A stretch of 64,000 bases of DNA from positions 59,950,419 through 60,014,418 of the forward strand of contig NC_134095.1 of assembly GCF_000715075.1 (NCBI RefSeq), in the 5' to 3' direction. The stretch's first letter is position 1. The number at the start of each line of letters is the position of its first letter. The notes under the pieces are model-generated. The model was not told the DNA's origin. It saw only the letters and a program-made list of their open reading frames with translations, and searched no databases. The translations under genes and the position numbers were made by a program. Shown here piece by piece: positions 43,848-56,700 of this stretch. This DNA comes from Nicotiana tabacum. Lineage: Eukaryota > Streptophyta > Magnoliopsida > Solanales > Solanaceae.

Positions 43848-46800
43848 TGTGATGACCTCTTATTTTAAAAGTAAATTCTGCATTCCGAGGCCTTAAAAAC
43901 TTCTTTCGGCATCACCTCGATTTGCGCGCGCAGTCCGTGCGCGTAGCCGGAAAGCCATTTTTTGAAAATCTGTGAAAAATAATGAATTTTGCCTTTAAAA
44001 TAAGTTTGAGTTGACTTCGATCAATATTTTGGGTAAACGGACCAGGACCCGTGATTTGATGGTCTCGGAGGGTGCGTAGGAAAATATGGGACTTGGGCGT
44101 ATGCCCGGAATCAAATTCCGAGGTCCCAAGCCCGAGAAATGAATTTTTGAAAGAAAAAATTTGCTGAATTAATTATGAAGTAAAGAAAATAATTTATGTT
44201 TGAAACCATTGGTATCAGGCCAGTATTTTGGTTCCGGAGCCCGATACATGTCTTATATGTGATTTGAGTCGAGCTTGTGAAAATTGGTAAGAAACGGACT
44301 TGAAATGATATGAATCGGACCATATTTGAGGAAATTGAGAAATTTGATGTTCTTAAGAAATTTTATTATTTTGATGCTAAATTCATAGTTGTTGATGTTA
44401 TTTGAGTGATTTGAATGCACGAGCAAGTCTGTATGATGTTTTTAGGTTGGTGGTCATGTTTGGTTTGGAGCCCGAGGGCTCGGGTGAGTTTTGGATAGGC
44501 CATGAAGTAGAATTGGACTTGAAAAAATTGTAGGTTTCAGCTGTTCTATTACAGGCCTGCAGGCTTCGCATTTCCGAATCCTAGCTCGCAAATGCGAGGC
44601 CTGGGTCGCAAATGCGAACTAGCCCAGGCCAGCCTTCCCTCGCAAATGCGAGTTTTCCATGGAAATGCGATGACCCCCAATTACTGCCTTAGTCGCAAAT
44701 GCGACTCCTGTATTGCAAATGCGACTTCGCATTTGCGAGAGATCTATCGCAAATGTGAAGAAGACCGGAAAATAGACTGGGTCTCAAATGCAACATTTTG
44801 TTCGCAAATGCGAAGGTCTTAGAATTCTGAAGGGTTCGCAATTGCGACATCAGAGACCTGTAAATTCACGCTTAGACGCATTTTCAACCATTTTTCACAT
44901 CTTCTCAAAACATAAACTCTTTTGGGCAATTTTCCAAAGAAAACTTCTTCTCCAAATCAATTGTAAGTCGTTTTTAACTAGTTTTCTTCAATCCTTAATG
45001 TCTTTTCACATGATTTCAACTCAAAATCAATGATTTTCATAGGGGAAGTTGGGTGTTTTGGGTAGAACCTAGGTTTTTCAAAAATTGGGGATTTCGACCT
45101 CGACTTGAGGTCCGATTTCAAAAATAAATTATATATTTGGGTTCGTGGGGGAATGAGTAATTGGGTTTTGATTTGAACCTCGGGTTTTGACCATGTGGGT
45201 CCGGGGTGATTTTTGACTTTTAGGTAAAACTTTGGAAAACTTATTTTCATGCATTAGAATTGATTCATTTAGCATTTATTGACGTAATTAAGTAACTTAT
45301 GGCTAGATACGAGCTAATTGGTGGTGGAATCATGAGGTAAATCGATAATTGAGACTTGAATTGTGTTCGTGGCATCAAGGTAAGTGTTTGGTCTAACCTT
45401 AGCTTGAGGGATTAGAAGTCGAGTCCTATTTACTATGTGTTAATTGTGGAGTATGACATATAGGCATGGTGACGAGTATCTATACATCGGTGTCAAGCAT
45501 GTCCGTGAGTCTTGTATTGTAATTTTTATGACTCCGTTGTGGTTTATTGCGCTTCACATGTTATTATCATTATTGTTCCCCTGCCCAGATGTTATTATCA
45601 TATTATTGTTCCCTTGCGGGGAATGTTTGTTTTGATATTATTGTTCCCTTGCCGGAATGTTGTTGAAATATTATTGTTCCCTAGCCGTAATGTTGTTATA
45701 TTGCATTTGTTCCCTTGCTGGGATGTTGTTATATTGCTCTTATTCCATTGCCAGGATTCTTTTATGATTGTTGTTGATTTGTAACTGGGATCGGGTGGAA
45801 ATATATGAAATGGTAGCGGGTTGCACGCCTGCAACAAGATATATGAAATGGGAGCGGGTTGCACGCCTGCAACGAGATATATGAAATGGGATCGGGTTGC
45901 ACGCCTGCAACGAGATATATGAAATGGGATCGGGTTGCACGCCTGCAACGAGATATATGAAATGGGATCGGGTTGCACGCCTGCAACGAGATATATGAAA
46001 TGGGATTGGGTTGCACGCCTGCAACAAGATGTGAAATGAAAGTGAATTCTGCATTTGTTTTCCTTATCCTTGTTAGTAATTGGATTTTGGCTTCTTTATA
46101 TTCCTCTTGATATTCTATTGTTATTTGTTATATGAAATGGGATCGGGTTGCACGTCTGCAATGAGATATATGAAATGAGATCGGGTTGTACGCCTGCAAT
46201 GAGATACATGAAATGGGATCGGGTTGCACGCCTGCAACAAGATGTGAAATGAAAGTGAATTCTGCATTTGTTTTCCTTATCCTTGTTAGTAATTGGATTT
46301 TGGTTTCTTTATATTCCTCTTGATATTATGTTGTTATCTGTTATTCCCCGAAGCATATTTTTCCCCTCCCATCTTTAACTGTAAGTATCTAATTTTATTT
46401 TTCTGATGTATATGATTTAACTGCACAGGTTTATTTGGTAGTCTGGTCCTAGCCTCGTCACTACTTCGCCGAGGTTAGGCTAGGCACTTACCATCACATG
46501 GGGTCGGTTGTGCTGATACTACACTTTGCACTCTGTGCAGATACTAATACCGGAGTGCTTGGACCGCAGTGAGGGTACTATCTTCAGTCCACACAGGCGA
46601 CCCGAGGTAGTCCTGCAGACGTCCACAGGCGCGTCACCTCCTATCTTTCCTTTATTCTATTTCCTTTACTTATTTCAGAAACAATGTATCTTTTATCTTT
46701 CAGACTTTATATGTAGTACTTTTCGACCGTCTGTAAAACTGTGACACCAGTTCTGGGTAGTCGTTGTTCAAGCAGTTGTATTGGATACATATTCAGATAG

Positions 46801-46975
46801 TTCATTGCTTTTTTTTCCGCTTATTGTAAATTTCGATGTCTACACGTTATTGCTTTATAATTGTTAAAGAATATAAAAGGGGTAAAAAGGTAACTGGTTC
46901 AAACAGTCGGCTTACCTAGCTAACATTAGTAGGCGCCATCATGACTCCCGTGAATGGGAAATCCGGATCGTGACA
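43848..46975 (+). repeat. 3' LTR of the Tekay-like element
   Basis: It starts TGTGATGACC and ends ATCGTGACA. It contains the palindrome cluster (44565-44850), the CCCTTGCCGGG array (45570-45760) and the 38-bp array in two blocks. A segment of about 210 bp (GAAAGTGAATTCTGCATTTG to TTGATATT) is present twice, at about 46039-46125 and 46250-46335, around the second array block. Confidence 0.9.
45805..46246 (+). repeat. 38-bp hairpin repeats in the 3' LTR (six plus three copies)
   Basis: Six units at about 45805-46032 and three at about 46130-46246, split by a copy of the downstream flank. The GTTGCA-N4-TGCAAC dyad is kept in most units. Units two to five are nearly identical, unlike the more varied 5' LTR array, suggesting recent local homogenisation. 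Confidence 0.85.
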
Positions 46976-48355
46976 TTTCTAGGAAAAAATTATTCCCTAA
47001 AAGGTATCTTCCATTCATTTCTACTCATCATAGGAAATCAGAACCAACAACTTAAGATTTTTGTTCTCCTTTCATGGAAAACTCGTTATCAACAAGAAAA
47101 AATGATACATTCATGATACTTCCATTGATATTATAATAGTGGAACATAACTCAAAGCAAAGTTTGATTTTCAAAGGCATAATATTCAAAAATTCAATTCT
47201 CTAGCAAACAAAAGTGTTGGTTTAGAAAAATCTAGAATATTCCAAAACCTAGAACACAACGACCTAAAATTGGATATGAACAGGAAGAAAAATGATCAAT
47301 AATCATATTAAAAACTCTACATAAAAGAGAACGTAATCACTTACCTAAAGTTTGTTTTGAGATGTTGGCTTCAAAAGACCCGAGGATATTGACTTGGTGA
47401 CACGAATGCACAAAGATGTGATAATAGTGGGCGATAATTTATAAACGTAGCAGTATAAATAGAATTGCCAATATAAACTATCCATGACTATTCCAAATTC
47501 TACAACATTATCAATCAAAATCATCATCATTAAGTAACCAAACACATAACCCTAGTACTAAACCGAACTTGATAAACATATGCGAACATATGGTAAAAGA
47601 AACTAAATTTAAGAGATAAGATGTTAAGAAATAGAAACTAAAAATAAAATAAGAAAGGCAAATTACCATTATACCAATGATTACTTGAAGAGGTAAAGAT
47701 AGGCATGGGATTACACCCCGGTCAACAATAGCAACGGTTGAAACCAAACTAAATGCAAAATAAAAAATGGCAGTTATATTAGTGACTAATTATTTGAAGG
47801 ACCACACCCCCTTAAATAAATTTGATGGTTTTATTTATTTAGAAGGGATACAACACTTGTACTTGCTCTATAAAAGAACACAACTTTTGGAGGAGGCACT
47901 TTAAATTAGATTTTCTTCTCTTTATTTAGATATTATTTTAATATAATATTTAGGTAATTTATTTAGAAGGATAATTTAGTAATTCAACTTTTAGTAATTC
48001 AACTTTTAACTTTTAGGGTTCCCACTTTTATAATAATATCAGTTTCTCGGCACACGCGTTGCACGTGTATCACAACTCAATGAATGTATTTTTTTTTCAA
48101 CTAAGGCATAAATAATACTATAGTTTTTAAAAATGTATTTGAGACAAAGAAAAAAAAAAGATAATGACAAATGTACAAGTAATGAAAATGATGGTTGTTA
48201 AATCTATTTAGCTAATTCAATAAATAAAGAACTTCGGTCCGCTCCTATATTTTGTTCCACCTATAAACATCTTCTTGTGCTTTATAATTACAAAAGTAAG
48301 AATTATTTGATAATTAATAACGACACACACATACTATTAATCAACATATCTATTC
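46976..48355. other. AT-rich intergenic DNA, no recognisable gene
   Basis: No protein resemblance. A phrase CTCGGCACACGCGTTGCACG at about 48043 recalls the U5 regions of Tat-type LTRs nearby, so part may be a degraded LTR. The open frames on the minus strand (47345-47747) carry no known domain. Confidence 0.45.
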
Positions 48356-50005
48356 ATATATATATTAAAGCAAGAAAGTTTGCCTTCTCATTTAGCCCAG
48401 TGGCAAATTATTAAAAAGCCAAGTGGCAACCTATTAACAAGACATTTGGCAACTTATTTCAATTAAAATAAATGTTTTAATATACAGAATTTTCGGCCAA
48501 AAAACACTCAATCATCCCATTTTATCGCCTTTTTTCTAGAAAATTCCACTTACCGTTAATTGTATATGTTTTCAACTAAATAAATTAAAAAAACACTGAA
48601 AATTACAGAAACACTACATCTTTAAACAAAAGAATCATGTTTCATGTTTACTAAAGTCTTTTATCTCTATCTCTTCCTAAAAAAATTCTCAATTCTCATC
48701 TTAACTCAATTGTCAACATCACTTGGTCATGGAAGATAAGAAGAAAATTAGCAACAAGAAACAGTGTATGTTTACAAAATCAGAAACGCGCAAAGGCCTC
48801 CTCATATCGGAATGATTATTAATGTAAATGCAGAGATTTCTGCTTGGAAAAGATTCATAATTTCCCAACAGCAATTACATTTATCATCTCCAACCAAAAA
48901 TCTATATCTATATATATATTAAAGCAAGAAAGTTTGCCTTCTCATTTAGTCAAGTGGCAAGTTATTAAAAAGCCAAGTGGCAACCTATTAACAAGATATT
49001 TGGCAACTTATTTCAACTAAAATAAATGTTTTAATATACAGATTTTCGGCCAAAAAACACTCAATCATCCCAATTTTATCGCCTCTTTTCTAGAAAATTC
49101 CACTTACCATTAATTGTATATGTTTTCAACTAAATAAATTAAAAAATACTGAAAATTACAGAAACACTACATCTTAAACAAAAGAATCATGTTTCAAGTT
49201 TACTAAAGTTTTTTATCTCTATCTCTTCCCAAAAAAATTCCCAATTCTCATCTTAACTCAATTGTCAACATCACTTGGTCATGGAAGATGAGAAGAAAAT
49301 TAGCAACAAGAAACAGTGTATGTTTACAAAATCAGAAACGTACAAAGACCTCCTCAGATCGGAATGATTATTATCTAAAATGGAGAGATTTCTGCTTGGA
49401 AAAGATTCATAATTTCCCAGCAGCAATTACATTTTATCATCTCCAACCAATATATATATATATTCAAGCAAGAAAGTTTGCCTTCTCATTTAGCTAAGTG
49501 ACATGTTATTAAAAAGCCAAGTGGCAACCTATTAACAAGATATTTGGAAACTTATTTCAATTAAAATAAATATTTTAATATATAGAATTTTCGGCCAAAA
49601 AATACTCAATCACCCAATTTTATCCCCTCTTTTCTAGAAAATTCCACTTACTGTTAATTGTATATGTTTTCAACTAAATAAATTAAAAAATACTAAAAAT
49701 TACAGAAACACTACATCTTAAATAAAAGAATCATGTTTCATGTTTACTAAAGTTTTTTATATCTATCTCTTCCTAAAAAATTCTCAATTCTCATCTTAAC
49801 TCAATTGTCAACATCACTTGGTCATGGAAGATGAGAAGAAAATTAGAAACAAGAAACAGTGTATGTTTACAAAATCAGAAAAACACAATGACCTCCTCAG
49901 ATCGGAATGGTTATTATCTAAAATGGAGAGAATTCTGCTTGGAAAAGATTCATAATTTCCCAGCAGCAATTACATTTTATCATCTCCAACCAAAATCCAT
50001 ATCGA
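48356..50005 (+). repeat. Three tandem 550-bp repeats with Helitron-like 5' starts
   Basis: Copies begin at about 48356, 48911 and 49455 with (TA)n TTAAAGCAAGAAAGTTTGCC and share all landmarks, such as AGCCAAGTGGCAACCTATTAA, TTTTCGGCCAAAAAA and CTTGGTCATGGAAGATGAG. Differences are scattered single bases and small indels. TCTATATATATATTAAAGCAAG-like starts resemble plant Helitron 5' ends. The third copy runs directly into the RPA-like gene remnant, which is what a Helitron 5' region followed by its genes would look like. A 3' CTRR end was not found. Confidence 0.6.
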
Positions 50006-50377
50006 GGTATGTTTGTGCAGATGACTTTCCTCCTTAATTTTAAATATAAACCCTAAATTAGTTGCTTGAAATTCAAATTTCTATTTGCCCTTACATTTTA
50101 TGGGCTGAATCACATATTTCCCGGCTCTTTTTATGAAAATTTCTTTTTCATAAAGTTAATACACCTAAACACACGTATTTTGTTTCTTATCTATAGCAAG
50201 TAAAATGATTGCAAATATATATTATATACTTTACACATATATATAGCAACTGAATTTTTTTTACTAAATTACTGCTTAGGGTTTGTCTTCAGTACATACA
50301 TATATATATATATAGTTGCACCGAGCATATACTTTTGTACAAACAATTCTTTGATCAAACTTTCTCTAAGGCAAAAT

Positions 50378-52143
50378 ATGACGGCAAAAGTTGACTATAC
50401 CAGTGATATATCGAGTAACAAGATAAGTTGGAATTTGACGGTACGAGTAGTGAGATTGTGGCACGTTCCAGACCACGATAAACCAGACAATCTGTTCTCC
50501 CTTGAATTAATTATTCAAGACGAAAAGGTGCATTCCTTTTTAGATGCATTTATTTTTTTCCCATATTTCGACTACAATCTCCATCTTCTGATTTGTACTA
50601 TGGAATTCATTAGGTTCTGTGTGTATTTAATCAACTGCAATTTCAGTTTTATATGATCTAGATTGAAATATATTACTTATTCTAAAATGAAAAGGTGCAT
50701 TCTTTTTTATTTGTTTATCTGTCAACAAAGTAAAGAAGTGTTCGCCAAGCCTTAAACTAAATACTTTTTTCTAAAGTAGAAAAGAATTTTTATATACTTG
50801 AAATCATTTATATATTTTTTTTTTGAAATAACTTTTTTCATGGGCAATAATATTTTTGGATATATTAAACTATAAAATATCTAAGATTAGAGTCATATGA
50901 ACAGTAATTAAGATAAAATCTGCATTATATGTTATTTGGAAAGGCAGACATTCAAATATTATATTTTACTTATTGGCGCTTGATTGTTTAATATAATCTG
51001 TGACAACACTCTACAATTGAGAAGAATTTCCCTGATTCAATATTATTTATGAATTGTTTGTTTCTGGGGCGATCGGATTCATGTGACTGTTGGTCGATCT
51101 CTTTTACGTATATTCAAACCAAAGATAGGGGAATTGGGTTTGTACTTTATGAAGAACTTTGTGGTTGGACCAAATAATATGAAACTTAAATACACGCGGC
51201 ATAAATTGAAGTTGGCATTTTCTCATAAGATGACTGTAGAGGAATCAAATGATCAACTTTTTTGGTATGAGTATCTTCGACTTAAGATCTTATGAGTATT
51301 TAGTAAATCAACTTGATGTTGATGAAAGTGAACTCTTCGGTAATTATTCCTTTCGCAGTTCTTTTAGTTGAATGTCTTATCAACTTTATAGTGACTTTTT
51401 TAAAAAAGAATATTACATATGTCATAAGAGAGGTTGTAAGTTATGGTGAAGTAAAATCACATAACCAAGGTGATAAGACCAGTACTTTTATGAATGTGAA
51501 GCTTGAAGATCATGAGTAATATTGCATTTATGACTTTACTTTGTTATATATTTTAACTGGATTACTTATCATGTGATTAAGTTATTATATAATTTATGTA
51601 GGAGGAATAATATTTCGGCATTTTTTTAGGAGAATTCGTAGACTAAACCTTGCTACATTCGGAGGATCACCCTATCAGCTAGTTATAGTGGTTATGCAGA
51701 TGATAAAAGCACACAAATTTCAAGGTATTTCAATTGTCTTGCTGGCATGAGAAATTTATTTTATGTTAATTTTTTGGTTCTGAAACTAATGTTATATATA
51801 GGCAGGTATTTTGTGTGTAATACTTGGCATGCTTCAAAGCTCTGGATTAATACGAATCTTCCTCAAGCTATTGATTTTAAGTCCAGGTTAGTTATTTGAA
51901 AAATTAAGTTTATGTGGATACTAAATTTTTTTATTGTTTATAGTTAAAACAAATACAAACTTGCGTAAATGCAGATTGGCAAGTGTGAATGAAGCTAACT
52001 CTTTCAGGATCAGTCAAATACCTTCTCAGCGTAGTTATTCTGTTTCTGATGTGTTGGCTATTAGAATTGTAGAAGTTAAAACTATTAGAGAATTGGTCGA
52101 CTGCATGGGGGTGATTAATCTATTAAACTACTTTAGTATTTAA
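50378..52143 (+). pseudogene. RPA70-like ssDNA-binding protein gene, Helitron-type, degenerate
   Basis: Exon-like blocks in order match the plant RPA 70-kDa subunit B-like/DUF223 OB-fold family: 50378-50527 (ISWNLTVRVVRLWHVPD, donor AAG/GTGCAT), about 51068-51339 (GDRIHVTVGRSLLRIFKPK, then FDLRSYEYLVNQLDVDE, donor CG/GTAATT), about 51420-51515 (VIREVVSYGEVKSHNQGDK), about 51629-51725, about 51806-51886 (NTWHASKLWINTNLPQAIDF) and about 51975-52143. Defects: the acceptor before the second block ends in GG, one extra T near 51258 shifts the frame, a TAA follows GEFVD, and another frameshift lies near 51680. In the family these proteins bind single-stranded DNA; Helitrons often carry one. It could also be a captured host RPA paralogue. 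Confidence 0.7.
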
Positions 52144-52550
52144 CTTATGTTATGTTGTGTATGTATAACAATGGTGGATCTAAAAATACTATTTTTTTCT
52201 CAAATATGCACATATATATTTTTTTTAGAATCCCTGTTATATAAATTTATGAGCAATACACAATCTGAAATTTCGGAGTGTAATCCTAAATACTTCTGTT
52301 GATGTAACATTCCCTTATGTACGTCTGTTTCATTATTTTTATTTGTAAAATGTTACCAAATCTCATAATCTCATTTCAACAAATTAATAAGCTATATAAA
52401 TGAAACTAATTGAATTTGGATGCTTACTGCTGCTTATCTATTTGGTTTAGAAGATCATCATTTAATGGAATATAATGATAACATACTTTAATCTCAGATT
52501 AAAAAATTAATAAGCGACATTAACGGAACTAATTGAATATCTATGCTTAT
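52144..52550. other. AT-rich sequence after the RPA remnant, no further domain seen
   Basis: Probably the continuation of the same element, cut off by the LTR that begins at 52551. Confidence 0.45.
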
Positions 52551-53324
52551 TGTCACACCTCTTTCTTCACACAACATTCCGGAGGAGGGCGTAGTGTAAA
52601 GAGGGTTTTTCCGATTAAAGGACAATCGAAACGGGATTCTTTATTAATTTCAGAGTCGCCACCTGGGAATTTTATGGCGTCCCAAGTCACCGGTTTTAAT
52701 CCCGAATCGAGGAAAATATGACTCTGTTTGTCATTCTGCGAACCAGAAATCTGAGTAAGGAATTCTGTTAATCCGGGAGAAGGTGTTAGGCATTCCCGAA
52801 TTCCGTGATTTTAGCACAGTCGCTTAACCATTTATACTTGGCCTGATTTCTTGATTTACTAAATACATTTTTTTCTTGTTGCATGATTTTGTTACCGCTT
52901 TTGGTTAGATTGTTTACAATTATAGACCTACCTTGAAACGAATCACGCGTACGTATATATTCGTATTTTTTTTATATATAAATGTAAAGAATCGTGTCAC
53001 GCATACGTGTACACAATAAGATTGATAGTATTTTTATTTTATTTTTTATTATATAAAAAATGAATTTATGGCCGAAATTGCGCGTGCTTAAAGTAAAATT
53101 ACGAACATTCGTCGCTTTTACATGATTAAATAGTGAACTGCATATCTCGGGTTATATGAAATAAATTAATTTAATAACCTCCGAAAAAACCTCTTTTATT
53201 AAGAAAGTTTGCTCGAAGTTGCGCGAACGCATACTCCGAATTGTCTTTAGAAATGTAATCATGTCACGCGAACGTGTCCCCAATTACACAAAATATTCTT
53301 AAAGGTAATATAAATTTTCTACAA
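52551..53324 (-). repeat. Truncated LTR copy A
   Basis: 774 bp nearly identical to 53720-54486 (scattered substitutions and a few small indels in T and A runs). It is the promoter-distal (R-U5) end of an LTR; homology stops exactly at TTTTCTACAA. Confidence 0.9.
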
Positions 53325-53697
53325 CCTGAGGCAGATTGTTCTAGACCTGACTTACCCAAACGGACAGCTTTAGCCGAAATGGGGGCAACGTACCGGGAGC
53401 ACGAAAGTCTACCCGGCCTAGTTATTTGTCCCAACTTCGTCTTATTTGGTATGACTTCTAACAGAAAGGTGGGCCACGCGCACGTGTGCACCATAAATTC
53501 AGAAGATTCAGAAAGAAGAAGGGTTTCGTAGCAGTTTTATATACGCAATTCAGATAATATTAAAGCGGTAAAAAGCAACATTTAGTACATTAAGCATAAA
53601 TATGTGGGAAAAAAAATCAGATAACAAACAAAGCCAACTATAACAGTTATTTTAAGTTCGAATTCTTGAACCCTGAAACTAGAGATTCTGGTTATAT

Positions 53698-53715
53698 TCC
53701 CCAGCAGATTCGACA
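53698..53715 (-). other. Tat-type primer-binding site
   Basis: TGTCGAATCTGCTGGGGA, two differences from TGGCGACTCTGCTGGGGA at 61967-61984, with a 4-bp GCTC spacer from the LTR in both. Confidence 0.75.
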
Positions 53716-53719
53716 GAGC

Positions 53720-56700
53720 TGTCACACCTCTTTCTTCACACAACATTCCGGAGGAGGGCGTAGTGTAAAGAGAGTTTTTCCGATTAAAGGACAATCGAAA
53801 TGAGATTCTTTATTAATTTCAGAGTCGCCACCTGGGAATTTTATGACGTCCCAAGTCACCGGTTTTAATCCCGAATCGAGGAAAATATGACTCTGTTTGT
53901 CATTCTGCGAACCAGAAATCTGAGTAAGGAATTCTGTTAATCCGGGAGAAGGTGTTACGCATTCCCGAATTCCGTGGTTTTAGCACAGTCGCTTAACCAT
54001 TTATACTTGGCCTGATTGTCTTGATTTACTAAATACATTTTTTTCTTGTTGCATGATTTTGTTACCGCTTTTGGTTAGATTGTTTACAATTATAGACCTA
54101 CCTTGAAACGAATCACGCGTACGTATATATTCGTATTGTTTTTATATATAAATGTAAAGAATCGTGTCACGCATACGTGTACACAATAATATTGATAGTA
54201 TTTTTTTTATTATATAAAAAAATGAATTTATGGCCGAAATTGTGCGTGCTTAAAGTAAAATTACGAACATTCGTCGCTTTTGTATGATTAAATAGTGAAC
54301 TGCACATCTCGGGTTATATGAAATAAGTTAATTTAATAACCTCCGAAAAAAACCCTTTTATTAAGAAAGTTTGCTCGAAGTTGCGCGAACGCATACTCCG
54401 AATTGTCTTTAGAAATGTAATCATGTCACGCGAACGTGTCCCCAATTACACAAAATATTCTTAAAGGTAATATAAATTTTCTACAAATGTTTATTATGTC
54501 CATCTACTTTAAATATGAAAGCCATGGGAAATCACCGAATGGGATGCCTCGAGATTTCTTAAAAATCAAGATTTATTAGGTGTTGACCACAGGTTATATT
54601 TTAAACGTGTGAATTATATACCTCAAAACTATTCTAGTTGGAAGATTTAATGAGATGAAAAATAAATAAATAACGTGCAACTAAAATTACCATTTTTATC
54701 GTGAATACAGTATCCGTAATTTGTTTATGTATTTTTAGTACTTGATAATTATAAGACAAGTTATTTATTATTTTCCTAGGCTTAACACTAAGTGCATATG
54801 TTTTAAAAAACTTACCAAAGCGAATTACGTGTAAAACTAGGAAAAAAATAAATTGATAAGCAAACTAGTAGTTTTCGAAGAATTTCCATTATTCTACTCG
54901 GAGCGAACTCTACTTTGTATATCTTTGACTTAAAATGTTGCAATTAGTATTTATAAATCCGACCTTCTTCTACACAACTTGTTTTTAGTCCAAAGTTCTA
55001 ATTATTTGGTTAGTTTGCTTACGATGATTGAGTTTGGGATAGATAAATCAAACCAATTTTTATCTCGGCTTATGCAAGCTATTTACAAATACTAAATCTA
55101 TACTTTATAAAAATCATTGACATTATTTTTATATACTATTTTTTAAGAAATGAGTTAATCGCATTCCTAAAATAAATGGGCCATTTGTTGTTAAGAAAGA
55201 GAACTAATCTACAAATTGATTTAATAAAATGACATTACATGTAACGTAAATACACATCTGAATCATCCGGAATATTCCAATATCTTAATCGTAACAAATT
55301 ATATCGATTCACCTCTCACTTAGAGTTATCCGCATTATTAGGCCCTACTTTTGTATAAACGAGAATACTTATGTAAACTAGAATTAAACAATATCGGACT
55401 TGACGAAGTTTACCAGCGTGGTTCCCCGATATTTTCATGTTACCAAGCGCTTAGTTAACATGGTCTAAATACAAAGTTTAAAGAATAGTCAACTTTCTAC
55501 CAAATCCCCTGTCTCGACAATTCGAATATAACTATACTTAATGAGATTTTGAAATAAATAGAATTATTCCAAAGCTTATGCTAACTTCAAAAGAGGATGA
55601 TTAACTAATAGTTCTCGTGTCAAGCGCAAGCTAATGGTTAACTAAAAAAATTGAAACTCAACTAATGCCTTCAAATGAATAGCAGACATATTTGAAATTC
55701 CAGATTTCATTTCTCTATAATATTGAAATTTTGCAGTATCATGAGTCTAAATATATACCTGGAAATGAAGGTAAAAGAGGTAGTATTCAGCAGTAGCAGC
55801 AAAAGAAGCCCAACAGCAGAAATAAAATGCCCAACAATTCAGCAGATTTGAGCAAAACCGACAGAAACCGTGAAAACCAGACGAACAGTAGCAGAAATTT
55901 TAAGAAAATTTCAGATTCAATCAAACAATATCACCAAACAAACCCGGACAGATATGAGGAAACAATATTTCAGATTCATTGTCAGCATAATGACAGTGTC
56001 CTGAAACTAAAACTTAAATATGCATATGAATACAAATATCAGGCATGCAAGTTCATTCCTGAAATCAAATGGCCCTGGATCAAATATACACAACAACATT
56101 TGACGAACTTGCTGACTTAACAAACAAGAGTGAATTAATTGTCGAAACTAATTAATGGACATGCTTATAACAACTTATACCAAACAATCAGACCCCAGAC
56201 AATTTAGGCAAACAGGTTGTTTCAATCAGCATTAACAGGAACAAGAATTTATAATAAGAGAACTAATCGATGAACTTAATCGAGTCGATTACACACATTG
56301 TAAACAATTACAACAAACAGAAACAATGCTACAATTTGATCGAATAAACGGGTATAGTGGATATGAGACAGAATCAAGTAAAAAAGTAGGAAAATTATCC
56401 AAATTGCTAAAACAGGCAATAATACACACATAGGGTACAAAAGAAAAGTAGGAAAAATACCTCTGAATCTTCAAAATTATACGGACCCAGGCTCAAAGTC
56501 AGACCTAAGCATTTTGAGGTCGAACAGATTTTAATTGAAGTGTTCTCAACTGAGAACACCTCGATTAAAGTCTATTAGGCCCCAACCCTTCAATTAATTT
56601 GGTCAGATTCCATGATTGGAATTTTAGGGTTCCGTCTTTTTTCAGATTTAGGGCTCGAACATTTCTGGGCAGATTCGAAGGGAATCAAGGGTGGTTTAGG

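Larger units (their letters stand above)
36027..46975 (+). mobile_element. Full-length Tekay/Del-like Ty3/gypsy retrotransposon, inactive
   Basis: Two LTRs of about 3.0 and 3.1 kb flank a 4.8-kb interior with primer-binding site, gag, protease, reverse transcriptase, RNase H, integrase, a chromodomain-like C terminus and a polypurine tract. The order with integrase last and a chromodomain-like tail marks the chromovirus group; the very long LTRs fit Tekay/Del. The coding frame holds about sixteen stops, mostly TAG, and several frameshifts. The flanks TTACT/TACTC and TTTCT do not give a clean 5-bp duplication, so the border or the pairing of LTRs is slightly uncertain. Confidence 0.9.

Noticed and set aside
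36022..46980. A 5-bp target-site duplication for the Tekay-like element
   Set aside because: TACTC or TTACT on the left and TTTCT on the right do not match well enough to claim.
48040..48075. CACACGCGTTGCACGTGTAT as a Helitron 3' hairpin (similar phrase at 34960)
   Set aside because: No CTRR end follows, and the phrase at 34960 lies in a Tat-type LTR beside a primer-binding site, where such CACG repeats are normal.
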